A stretch of 64,000 nucleotides of DNA. It comes from Prado023 sp963706875 (lineage in GTDB: Bacteria > Actinomycetota > Actinomycetes > S36-B12 > CAIYMF01). Under the pieces are notes generated by a model. That model did no database searches. It was not told the origin of the DNA and saw nothing but the letters and a program-made list of their open reading frames with translations. The position numbers and the translations under genes were made by a program. Shown here piece after piece: positions 50,608 through 58,635 of this stretch; position 1 is the first letter of the stretch, and each line of letters starts with the position of its first letter. The stretch is from NCBI GenBank assembly GCA_963706875.1, contig CAVPNW010000016.1, positions 124,001 through 188,000 of the forward strand, read 5' to 3'.

Positions 50608-52875
50608 CTACACGCGGTAGGCGTCGAAGACGCCCTCGACTCCGCGGACGGCCCGCAGGACCGATCCCAGGTGCTTGGGGTCGCCCATCTCGAAGGTGAA
50701 CCGCGACATCGCGATGCGCTCCTTCGTCGTGGACACGGAGGCCGAGAGGATGTTGACGTGCTGATCGGACAGGGCGCGGGTGACGTCGGCGAGCAGCCGT
50801 GACCGGTCGAGGGCCTCGACCTGGATGTTGACCAGGAACACCGAGGACGCGCCAGGGGCCCACGCCACGGGAACGAACCGCTCGGCCTGCCCGGCCATCG
50901 CCGACACGTTGGTGCAGTCCTGGCGGTGCACCGACACGCCGTTGCCGCGCGTGACGAATCCGGTGATCTCGTCACCCGGCACCGGCGTGCAGCATCGGGC
51001 CAGCTTGACCCAGACGTCGCCGAGCTGCGAGCCGATCACGGTCACGCCCGGGTCGGAGTCCGAGCGCTGGCGCATCTTGGTGATGCCCTGCGGCGTGACC
51101 CCCTCGGCCGCATCGTCGGCGGCGGCGGCCTCTCCCCCGGCCGTGGCGACCAGGCGGTGGATCACCGTCTGCGGGCTGATCCGACCCTCGCCGATCGAGG
51201 CGTACAGGGCGCTGACGTCGTGCTGGCGCAGGTCGGCAGCCACGGTGGCCAGGGCACTGGTCGACAGCAGGCGGTGGACGGACACGCCCTCCTTGCGCAT
51301 GGCCTTGAGCAGCTGGTCCTTGCCCTTCTCGATCGCCTCCTCGCGGCGCTCACGGGAGAACCAGGCCTTGATCTTGCTGCGGGCCCGTGGGCTGCGCACG
51401 AACGTGAGCCAGTCCAGGCTCGGACCGGCGCCCTCGGCCTTGGACGTGAACACCTCGACGGCGTCGCCGTTCGACAGCGGGCTGTCCAGGGGGACGAGCC
51501 GGCCGTTGACCCGGGCGCCCACGCACCGGTGGCCGAGCTCGGTGTGCACGGCGTAGGCGAAGTCGACCGGCGTCGAGCCCGACGGCAGGGCGATGACGTC
51601 CCCGCGGGGGGTGAAGACGAACACCTCCGTGGACCCCAGGTCGTAGCGCAGGGACTCCAGGAACTCACCGGGGTCCTCGGTCTCGCGCTGCCACTCCACG
51701 AGCTGGCGCAGCCAACCGAGGTCATCAGGCCCGAGCTTGCCGCCCACCTCCGTCTGCTTGTAGCGCCAGTGCGCAGCGATGCCGTACTCGGCCGAGCGGT
51801 GCATCTCGTGGGTGCGGATCTGCACCTCCACGGGCTTGCCGTCCGGGCCGATGACCGTCGTGTGCAGGGACTGGTACATGTTGAACTTGGGCATCGCGAT
51901 GTAGTCCTTGAACCGCCCGGGCAGGGGGTTCCACGCCGCGTGCAGGGTTCCCAGCACTGCGTAGCAGTCGCGGACGGAGTCGACCAGGATCCGTACTCCG
52001 ACGAGGTCGTAGATGTCGGAGAAGTCGTGCCCGCGCACGATCATCTTCTGGTACACGGAGTAGTAGTGCTTGGGCCGACCCGTCACGGTGGCCCGGATCC
52101 GCGCGGCCCGCAGCCGCTCGTCGATGTCGCCGATCACCTGCTCGAGGTACTGCTCCCGGGCGGGGGCGCGCTGGCCGACCAGGCGGACGATCTCCTCGTA
52201 CATCTTCGGGTGCAGGGTCGCGAAGGACAGGTCCTCGAGCTCCCACTTCACGGTGTTCATGCCCAGGCGGTGGGCCAGGGGGGCGTAGATCTCGAGGGTC
52301 TCGCGGGCCTTGATGGCCTGCTTCTCCGGGGCCAGCCACTGCAGGGTGCGCATGTTGTGCAGCCGGTCGGCCAGCTTGATGACCAGGACCCGGATGTCGC
52401 GGGCCATGGCCACGACCATCTTGCGCACCGTCTCGGCCGCGCTCGACGCACCGTAGGTGACCTTGTCGAGCTTGGTCACGCCGTCGACCAGGGAGGCGAT
52501 CTCCTCACCGAACTCCGCACGCAGGTCGGACAGCGGGTAGCCGGTGTCCTCCACGGTGTCGTGCAGCAGCGCTGCGGCCAGGGTGGGCCCGGTCATGCCC
52601 AGGTCGGCCAGGATCTGCGCCACCGCCAGCGGGTGGGTGATGTACGGCTCCCCGGATCGGCGCTTCTGCTGCCGGTGCAGCTCCTCAGCGGTCACATAGG
52701 CCTGGATGACCACCCGCGTGTCGCTCTTCGGGTGGAACTGCCTGAGCGTCCGCAGGATGGGCTCGAGCTCCGGGGGCGTGGCCGGGCCGCGACCGGCAAT
52801 CCGGGACAGCCTCGAGCGCAGCCCTGGGGCTGACTCCACCGTCGAATCGACGGGCAGGGTCTCCGGATCGGCCAC
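50608..52875 (-). CDS. relA: Bifunctional (p)ppGpp synthetase/hydrolase (RelA/SpoT family)
   Basis: The 755-residue enzyme makes and degrades (p)ppGpp. The HD hydrolase domain is intact (HPLAVAQIL, LLHDTVEDT). The synthetase follows (GRPKHYYSVYQKM, RFKDYIAMPK, EVQIRTHEMH). The regulatory half has TGS (VFVFTPRGDVIALPSG), zinc-finger-like (KLARCCTPVPGDEI) and ACT domains. With both activities intact it fits the single Rel of actinobacteria. The GTG at 52875 has GGAGGAG upstream. Many relatives have apt between secF and relA; here it is absent. Confidence 0.96.
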   Translation of the reverse strand: MADPETLPVDSTVESAPGLRSRLSRIAGRGPATPPELEPILRTLRQFHPKSDTRVVIQAYVTAEELHRQQKRRSGEPYITHPLAVAQILADLGMTGPTLAAALLHDTVEDTGYPLSDLRAEFGEEIASLVDGVTKLDKVTYGASSAAETVRKMVVAMARDIRVLVIKLADRLHNMRTLQWLAPEKQAIKARETLEIYAPLAHRLGMNTVKWELEDLSFATLHPKMYEEIVRLVGQRAPAREQYLEQVIGDIDERLRAARIRATVTGRPKHYYSVYQKMIVRGHDFSDIYDLVGVRILVDSVRDCYAVLGTLHAAWNPLPGRFKDYIAMPKFNMYQSLHTTVIGPDGKPVEVQIRTHEMHRSAEYGIAAHWRYKQTEVGGKLGPDDLGWLRQLVEWQRETEDPGEFLESLRYDLGSTEVFVFTPRGDVIALPSGSTPVDFAYAVHTELGHRCVGARVNGRLVPLDSPLSNGDAVEVFTSKAEGAGPSLDWLTFVRSPRARSKIKAWFSRERREEAIEKGKDQLLKAMRKEGVSVHRLLSTSALATVAADLRQHDVSALYASIGEGRISPQTVIHRLVATAGGEAAAADDAAEGVTPQGITKMRQRSDSDPGVTVIGSQLGDVWVKLARCCTPVPGDEITGFVTRGNGVSVHRQDCTNVSAMAGQAERFVPVAWAPGASSVFLVNIQVEALDRSRLLADVTRALSDQHVNILSASVSTTKERIAMSRFTFEMGDPKHLGSVLRAVRGVEGVFDAYRV

Positions 52876-52902
52876 CTGCTCCTCCTGCTGCTGGTTGCCT
52901 CG

Positions 52903-52908
52903 AGTGTA
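52903..52908 (-). promoter_or_regulatory. Possible -10 box of relA
   Basis: The minus strand reads TACACT in the 63-base gap after secF, giving a leader of about 21-25 bases with a good ribosome site. Confidence 0.35.
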
Positions 52909-52938
52909 CGACCCGGTTGACGGTGGTGCTGGCGCCGA

Positions 52939-54078
52939 TCAGTGCCGGTCGGCCCGGCTCTGCTTCTTCGGCTGGTTGCGCGGACCACTGGATGTCCGCC
53001 GTGCCCGTGCTCGATCCATGGCCTCCGTGCCGCCCGCGGCGGCGTCGTCCGCCCCAGGATCTCCGCCCGACAGCTCGTCGCCGGAAGCCGGCGTGGCACC
53101 GGACGTGCCGCGCGGCCCGGCGCCGCGGGCCTGGACCCGCCCGGCGAGGGCCTGCATCTGCGGGTTGCGCTCCTCGAGCTGGGCCAGGAACGGCGTGGCG
53201 ATGAAGATCGAGGAGTAGGTGCCGGCGGCCATGCCGACGAACAGCGCCAGCGCCAGATCCTTGAGCGTGCCGGCCCCGAGGAGCCCTGCGCCCACGAACA
53301 GGATGGCAGCAACTGGCAGCAGGGCGACGATCGAGGTGTTGATGCTGCGCACCAGGGTCTGGTTGACGGCAAGGTTCGCCGCCTGGGAGTAGGTCCGGCG
53401 GCTCTGGCCCAGGATCCCCCGGGTGTTCTCCTTGACCTTGTCGAACACGACCACCGTGTCGTAGAGGGAGTAGCCCAGGATGGTCAGGACACCGATCACC
53501 GTGCTGGGCGTGACCTCGAACTGCAGCAGTGAGTACACGCCGATGGTGATCACCACGTCGTGAACAAGGGCGACCAGCGCTGCGATGGCCATCCGCCAGT
53601 CGAAGTAGATCGCCAGGAAGATGCTCAGCAGGGCCAGGAACACCACGAGCGCGGTCAGCGCCTTCTGGGTGATCTCCCCGCCCCAGGTCGGGCCGACCAC
53701 CTGCACGGAGACGTCGTCGGGCTGGACCCCGCAGGCCTGCGCCAGGGAGGCGCGGATCTCCAGGCTCTCGGCGGTGTCGACGGCCTCGGTGGTGACCCGG
53801 ATCGACTCACCGCCCAGCTCGGTCACGGTGCTGGGAGTCACCCCGACGTCCTCGACCGCCGCACGCGCCTGCTCGATCGTGCACGACGAGCTGGGGACGC
53901 GGAACTCCGCGCCGCCGGTGAACTCGATGCCGTAGTTGAGTCCCCGGGTCAGCAGGGAGACGACGGCGATGAGGAAGATCACGCCAGAGATCGCGTACCA
54001 GCGCCGGCGCTTGCCGACGATGTCGTAGGAGATCTCCCCGGAGTACAGCTTCTGGCCGAAGGTTCCGACTCGGGACAT
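52939..54078 (-). CDS. secF: Protein translocase subunit SecF
   Basis: The 379-residue membrane protein has six helices and an extracytoplasmic P1 loop. Landmarks are YGIEFTGGAEF after the first helix and the DTVVVFDKVKENTR segment in the conserved membrane core. With SecD it draws preproteins out of SecYEG using the proton gradient. A charged Pro/Gly/Ser tail of about 80 residues follows the core. It lies 2 bases after secD. Confidence 0.95.
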   Translation of the reverse strand: MSRVGTFGQKLYSGEISYDIVGKRRRWYAISGVIFLIAVVSLLTRGLNYGIEFTGGAEFRVPSSSCTIEQARAAVEDVGVTPSTVTELGGESIRVTTEAVDTAESLEIRASLAQACGVQPDDVSVQVVGPTWGGEITQKALTALVVFLALLSIFLAIYFDWRMAIAALVALVHDVVITIGVYSLLQFEVTPSTVIGVLTILGYSLYDTVVVFDKVKENTRGILGQSRRTYSQAANLAVNQTLVRSINTSIVALLPVAAILFVGAGLLGAGTLKDLALALFVGMAAGTYSSIFIATPFLAQLEERNPQMQALAGRVQARGAGPRGTSGATPASGDELSGGDPGADDAAAGGTEAMDRARARRTSSGPRNQPKKQSRADRH

Positions 54079-54080
54079 GG

Positions 54081-55781
54081 CTATCGCCTCCCTGCTGCGG
54101 TCGTGGAGCGCGCAGGCGTCTCCGGGATGCCCAGCCTGCGGGGATCGACCCCGCTGAGCGGATGGCCGGACTGGAAGAACTTCGTCCCGGCAAGGATCGC
54201 GACCACCGGGCGGGTGAAGGTGAACGCGACCAGGACGTCCACGACCGTGGTCAGGCCCAGCGCGAAGGCGAAGCCACGCACGCTGCCGATGCTCAGCACG
54301 TAGAGCACGACTGCACCGAGCAGGGACACGAAGTCGGCGGCGAGCAGGGTCCGCCGGGCGCGGATCCAGCCGGTCTCAGCCGCCACCCGCAGCGTGCGCC
54401 CCTCACGGACCTCGTCACGCAATCGCTCGAAGTAGACGATGAACGAGTCGGCGGTGATGCCGATGGCAACGATCGCGCCTGCGATGCCCGCAAGCGTCAG
54501 GGTGAACCCGAGCGTGCGGCCGAAGATCACGAACAGGCAGTAGGTGATGATGCCCGCGACCACGAGGCTGGCCGCCGCAACGAGACCCAGTGCGCGGTAG
54601 TAGAGCAGCAGGTAGAGCGCGACCAGCACCAGGCCGATCGCACCCGCGAGCAGGCCTGCCTTCAGGTAGGCGTCGCCGACGGTGGGGGTGATCGAGGTGA
54701 TCTCGCCGACCTCGAGGCTGATCGGCAGCGAGCCGAACTTCAGCACGTTGGCCAGGTCGTTGGCCTCGTCGATGGTGAACTCACCGGTGATCGAGGCCTG
54801 CCCGCCGGTGATGGGCTCGATGAACGAGGGCGCGCTGTAGACCACGCCGTCGAGGACGATCGCGAACTGGTTCTGCGGCGGGGGGTTGTCGTACAGGTCG
54901 GTCGAGATCTCGGCGAGCTGCTTGGCGCCCTCGGTGTCGAAGTCAAGCGTGACGGACCACTTGCTGGTCTGCGGGTCCAGCACGGCGGTTGCATTCGTCA
55001 CCTGCGTGCCCTTGATGAAGGCCGGCTGCAGGATGTACTTGGCGAATCCCTCACGGTCGCAGGTCGCCAGCCAGAGAGCCTGGTCGTCAGGTGTGCCCGC
55101 CCGGTTCTCCGGGAAGGTGCAGTCCAATCGCAGGGCCCGGTCCTGGAACTCGGCATCGTTCGCCGCCGCCTGGACGGGCAGGTCCGGCTGCTCGACTGCG
55201 GGGCTGGGTGACGGCGATGCGGAGTCCTCAGCCGACGGCGAGGCGCTCGGCGACGGCTCGTCGCTGGCGTCCGGCGAGGGACTGGGGCTCGACCCGTCGG
55301 TCGGCGTCGGGCTGGGATCTGTGGGCGTGGCCGACGGCTCGGGATCCTGCGTCGGTTCGGCATCGGGGTCGACCGCCGTCGGGTTGGTGATGGCCTCGAC
55401 CTCACGGAACGCCAGCTGGGCGGTGCGCCCGACCAGCTCGACCAGGCGATCCTGGGGCACCGAGCCCGGGACGGAGACGATGATCGCCGCGTTCTCGCCA
55501 GAGCCCTGGACGGTGACCTCGGACTCGGCGACACCCAGGCCGTCCACGCGCTGGCGGATGATCCCGACAGCCTGGTCCAGCTGCTCGTCAGTGATGGTCC
55601 CGTCCGTGCCGGGGGCCGTGCTCGGCAGCAGCGTGACCTGGGTCCCGCCCTGCAGGTCCAGTCCGAGCTGGGGGGTGCTGGTCAGGGAGGGCCAGAACGT
55701 CCAGACGACGAGCGCGAGCAGACCCAGGAGCATGGGCCCCAGCACACGCCACGGGCGGTAGGCGCTCACGGTGCTAGCCAC
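54081..55781 (-). CDS. secD: Protein translocase subunit SecD
   Basis: The 566-residue protein has one helix at the start, then LGLDLQGGTQV of the P1 head, a long extracytoplasmic domain and a C-terminal block of five helices (GFTLTLAGIAGAIVAIGITADSFIVYFERLRDEV). A low-complexity Pro/Ser/Thr/Asp insertion of about 60 residues lies at about 140-195, longer than in most SecD. The GTG start overlaps the yajC stop by 8 bases. Confidence 0.95.
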   Translation of the reverse strand: MASTVSAYRPWRVLGPMLLGLLALVVWTFWPSLTSTPQLGLDLQGGTQVTLLPSTAPGTDGTITDEQLDQAVGIIRQRVDGLGVAESEVTVQGSGENAAIIVSVPGSVPQDRLVELVGRTAQLAFREVEAITNPTAVDPDAEPTQDPEPSATPTDPSPTPTDGSSPSPSPDASDEPSPSASPSAEDSASPSPSPAVEQPDLPVQAAANDAEFQDRALRLDCTFPENRAGTPDDQALWLATCDREGFAKYILQPAFIKGTQVTNATAVLDPQTSKWSVTLDFDTEGAKQLAEISTDLYDNPPPQNQFAIVLDGVVYSAPSFIEPITGGQASITGEFTIDEANDLANVLKFGSLPISLEVGEITSITPTVGDAYLKAGLLAGAIGLVLVALYLLLYYRALGLVAAASLVVAGIITYCLFVIFGRTLGFTLTLAGIAGAIVAIGITADSFIVYFERLRDEVREGRTLRVAAETGWIRARRTLLAADFVSLLGAVVLYVLSIGSVRGFAFALGLTTVVDVLVAFTFTRPVVAILAGTKFFQSGHPLSGVDPRRLGIPETPARSTTAAGRR

Positions 55782-56184
55782 GATCGGACTCCTGGGTCAG
55801 GGCGGGAGGGGCCGGGCGATCATCGGCCGGGGGCATGGGGGCATCGCCCGGGGAGGACGGCTGACCGTCGGGCCCGGCGTCGGCACGGTCCTCCGCGGCC
55901 GGCTCAGCCGGCTCGTCGGCAGCGCGGTCACCAGGCACCACCTGGGCGATGGCCACGGCGAGCATCTCGATCACGACCCCCGGTGCGACCTCCACCGAGA
56001 CCCGATCCCCGTCCAGGGCGACGACGGTGCCGAACACCCCGGCCGTGGTCATGATCCGCTGACCCGGCGCCAACGAGGCGACGAGCGCTGCCTGGGCCTT
56101 CCGGCGGACCGAGGATGGCCGGATGATCAGCAGCCAGAACGCCGCCGCGATGGCAGCGAAGGGCAGGAGTTCGACAAGCGTCAT
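55774..56184 (-). CDS. yajC: Preprotein translocase accessory protein YajC
   Basis: The 136-residue protein has one N-terminal helix (ELLPFAAIAAAFWLLIIRPSSVRRK) followed by the YajC core (LAPGQRIMTTAGVFGTVVALDGDRVSVEVAPGVVIEML) and an acidic Pro/Ala tail. The usual RPQQKR segment is RPSSVRRK here. It associates with SecDF. The ATG 56184 has AAAGG upstream. It lies 30 bases after ruvB. Confidence 0.9.
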   Translation of the reverse strand: MTLVELLPFAAIAAAFWLLIIRPSSVRRKAQAALVASLAPGQRIMTTAGVFGTVVALDGDRVSVEVAPGVVIEMLAVAIAQVVPGDRAADEPAEPAAEDRADAGPDGQPSSPGDAPMPPADDRPAPPALTQESDRG

Positions 56185-56214
56185 GGAGGACCTTTCACAC
56201 AATTGGCCCCGATT

Positions 56215-57291
56215 CTAGACGCCCGACGCGGTACCTCGGTCATTCCCGTCCGGTGCGTCGCTGTCGAACGGCAGGCCGATCTGTCCGATCGAGGTCGGCG
56301 GAGGCATGCCCAGGTGCCGCCACGCGGCCTCCGTGGCCACGCGACCACGCGGCGTGCGGTACATCAGCCCGGCCCGCACGAGGAAGGGCTCGGCCACCGT
56401 CTCCACGGTCTCGGGCTCCTCGGCAACCGCAACCGCCAGCGTCGACAGGCCCACCGGGCCCCCGCGGAACGTCCTGAGCAGCGCCTCGAGCACGGCGCGA
56501 TCCAACCGGTCGAGGCCGAGGGCGTCGACCTCGTAGAGGTCCAGGGCCGCATGCGCGGTCCGCTGGTCGATGGATCGGTCACCGTGGACGAGGGCATAGT
56601 CGCGCACGCGGCGCAGCAGGCGGTTGGCCACCCGCGGGGTGCCCCGGGAGCGACCGGCGATCTCCTCGGCGCCCGCAGCGTCGATCTCGACGCCGAGCAG
56701 CCGGGCTGATCGGTTGACGATCGTGAACAGGTCGGAGTCGGCGTAGAAGTCCATGTGGGCGGTGAACCCGAACCGGTCGCGAAGCGGTCCCGGCAGGAGT
56801 CCCGCCCTGGTGGTGGCGCCCACGAGGGTGAACGGCGCGAGGTCCAGGGGGATGGCCGTCGCCCCCGGTCCCTTGCCGACCACGATGTCGACCCGGAAGT
56901 CCTCCATCGCCACGTAGAGCATCTCCTCCGCTGGCCGGGCCATGCGGTGGATCTCGTCGAGGAAGAGCACCTCACCGGGCACCAGGCTGGACAGCACGGC
57001 CGCGAGGTCGCCCGCGTGCTGGATCGCCGGCCCGGAGGTGATCCGCATCGGGGCCGCCATCTCCCCGGCGATGATCATGGCCAGCGTCGTCTTGCCCAGC
57101 CCGGGGGGCCCGGAGAGCAGCACGTGGTCGGCGGTCGCGTGGCGGTGCCGGGCAGCCTCGAGGACCAGCCCGAGCTGCGAGCGCACTCGGTCCTGGCCGA
57201 TGAAGTCCGCCAGGCTGCGGGGACGAAGCGCACCCTCGGCCGCGATGTCCTCGTCGTCGGCCTCACCGCGGACCAGGTCGTCGTCAGTCAC
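56215..57291 (-). CDS. ruvB: Holliday junction branch migration helicase RuvB
   Basis: The 358-residue AAA+ motor has RPRSLADFIGQDRVRSQL at the start, Walker A GPPGLGKTT, Walker B LFLDEIHRM, sensor 1 VGATTRAG and the winged-helix C-terminus (GLMYRTPRGRVATEAAWRHLG). It drives branch migration with RuvA. The ATG overlaps the ruvA stop by 4 bases. Confidence 0.97.
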   Translation of the reverse strand: MTDDDLVRGEADDEDIAAEGALRPRSLADFIGQDRVRSQLGLVLEAARHRHATADHVLLSGPPGLGKTTLAMIIAGEMAAPMRITSGPAIQHAGDLAAVLSSLVPGEVLFLDEIHRMARPAEEMLYVAMEDFRVDIVVGKGPGATAIPLDLAPFTLVGATTRAGLLPGPLRDRFGFTAHMDFYADSDLFTIVNRSARLLGVEIDAAGAEEIAGRSRGTPRVANRLLRRVRDYALVHGDRSIDQRTAHAALDLYEVDALGLDRLDRAVLEALLRTFRGGPVGLSTLAVAVAEEPETVETVAEPFLVRAGLMYRTPRGRVATEAAWRHLGMPPPTSIGQIGLPFDSDAPDGNDRGTASGV

Positions 57292-57896
57292 GCGCGGTCC
57301 AGGTGGCGCAGGGCCGAGCGCAACAGGGCGGGCACGGACGGATGGCCACCCTCGGCCAGGACCGCCTCGGCCTCGCCCTGCACAGCCTCCGCAGCGGCTC
57401 GGGCGTCGCGCGGCGGCCAGCCCAGGGCGATGAGCCCGTCGATCACCGGGGTCGACCAGTCGTCGGCGGCCCTGCTTGCGGCCGTCGACGTCGTGGGCGC
57501 CCCGAGGCGGTCCTTGAGCTCGAGGGCGATCCGCGCAGCGCCCTTGCGCCCGATCCCGGGGGGCTTGGACAGCGTGACGAGGTCGTCGGCGGCGACTGCC
57601 GCCCGCAGCTGGTCGACGGTGAGCACTGCGAGGATGGCCTGGGCCGTGCGCGGCCCGATGCCCGTGACTGACTGGAGCACCTCGAACGCCTGGCGCTCGT
57701 CCTCGTCACTGAACCCGAAGAGCGTCAGGGAGTCCTCGCGCACGACCAGCGCCGTGGCGACGGTGGCCGCTGCCCCTGGGCGCAGCTCGGCCAGGGTGCG
57801 CGGGCCGCACAGGACGGACAGCCCCACCCCGCCGACGTCGATGACCGCGTGGTCGGCGTCCACGGAGGCGACGGTTCCGTGGACGAAGGCGATCAC
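57288..57896 (-). CDS. ruvA: Holliday junction binding protein RuvA
   Basis: The 202-residue protein begins VIAFVHGTVASVDADHAVIDVGGVGLSV (OB domain) and has the two helix-hairpin-helix parts LQSVTGIGPRTAQAIL and LSKPPGIGRKGAARIALELKD, then the mobile C-terminal domain that contacts RuvB. The GTG at 57896 overlaps the ruvC stop in GTGA. Confidence 0.95.
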   Translation of the reverse strand: MIAFVHGTVASVDADHAVIDVGGVGLSVLCGPRTLAELRPGAAATVATALVVREDSLTLFGFSDEDERQAFEVLQSVTGIGPRTAQAILAVLTVDQLRAAVAADDLVTLSKPPGIGRKGAARIALELKDRLGAPTTSTAASRAADDWSTPVIDGLIALGWPPRDARAAAEAVQGEAEAVLAEGGHPSVPALLRSALRHLDRA

Positions 57897-58513
57897 CGGG
57901 AACCCCCGGCCCGGACGCCGACCCCGGCCGATCGGGTGGGCACGGCACCCGGCGGCTCGACCCCGCGCGGCGAGCGAGGTACCCGGGTCGGGATCCTCGA
58001 GGGCGCCGAGGCCGCCACCGCTGAGGCGATGCGCGCATTGGCCGCCCCGCGCCACACGTGGCAGATCGCCAGGGCCAGGGCGTCGGTGGCGTCCACCGGC
58101 TTGGGAGTGGTCTCCAGTCGCAGGATCCGGACCACCATGCCGGCCACCTGGGCCTTGTCGGCCCGCCCGGTCCCGGTCACGGCCGCCTTCACCTCACTGG
58201 GGGTGTGCCACGCGACCGGGAGCCCTGCCTCAGCAGCGGCCAGGACTGCCGCCGCCGATGCCTGGGCGGTGCCCATCACCGTGTGCAGGTTGTGCTGGCT
58301 GAACATCCGCTCGATGGCAACCACGTCCGGCGACAGCTCCGCGATGAGGTCCTGGATGCGCCTGCTGATCACCAGCAGGCGCTCGGGCAGTGGGTCGGAG
58401 GCGGGCGTGGTGACCACCTCGACGTGCCGAAGCGTCAGCGGCCGGCCGAGGGAACCCTCGACCAGGCCCACCCCACAGCGGGTCAGGCCCGGATCGACCC
58501 CGAGTACGCGCAC
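57893..58513 (-). CDS. ruvC: Holliday junction resolvase RuvC
   Basis: The 206-residue endonuclease has the first catalytic Asp in VLGVDPGLTRCG, the Glu in VVAIERMFSQHNLHTVMGTAQA, and the final acidic residues in DATDALALAICHVW. A Pro/Arg/Ser tail of about 40 residues follows the usual end. GTG 58513 has GGGAGG 4 bases upstream. It begins the ruvCAB unit. Confidence 0.95.
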   Translation of the reverse strand: MRVLGVDPGLTRCGVGLVEGSLGRPLTLRHVEVVTTPASDPLPERLLVISRRIQDLIAELSPDVVAIERMFSQHNLHTVMGTAQASAAAVLAAAEAGLPVAWHTPSEVKAAVTGTGRADKAQVAGMVVRILRLETTPKPVDATDALALAICHVWRGAANARIASAVAASAPSRIPTRVPRSPRGVEPPGAVPTRSAGVGVRAGGSR

Positions 58514-58559
58514 GTGACCTCCCGATACGAACAGGTGTTCGCACCCTACCGGGAGGGCG

Positions 58560-58575
58560 GTGCCGCAACCGGCAC
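58560..58575 (-). terminator. Small hairpin between the acyltransferase and ruvC
   Basis: GTGCCG (58560-58565) pairs with CGGCAC (58570-58575) around a 4-base loop, about 60 bases after the acyltransferase stop. It may separate that gene from ruvCAB. Confidence 0.3.
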
Positions 58576-58635
58576 GACACGCGTGCGCCGTGCTGGCACT
58601 GCTCGGTTCCTGCCTCGACGAGGGCTGCGGCCCTG

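Noticed and set aside
52918..52940. An apt gene between secF and relA
   Set aside because: Only 63 bases separate the genes, so apt, often found here in relatives, is absent from this position.
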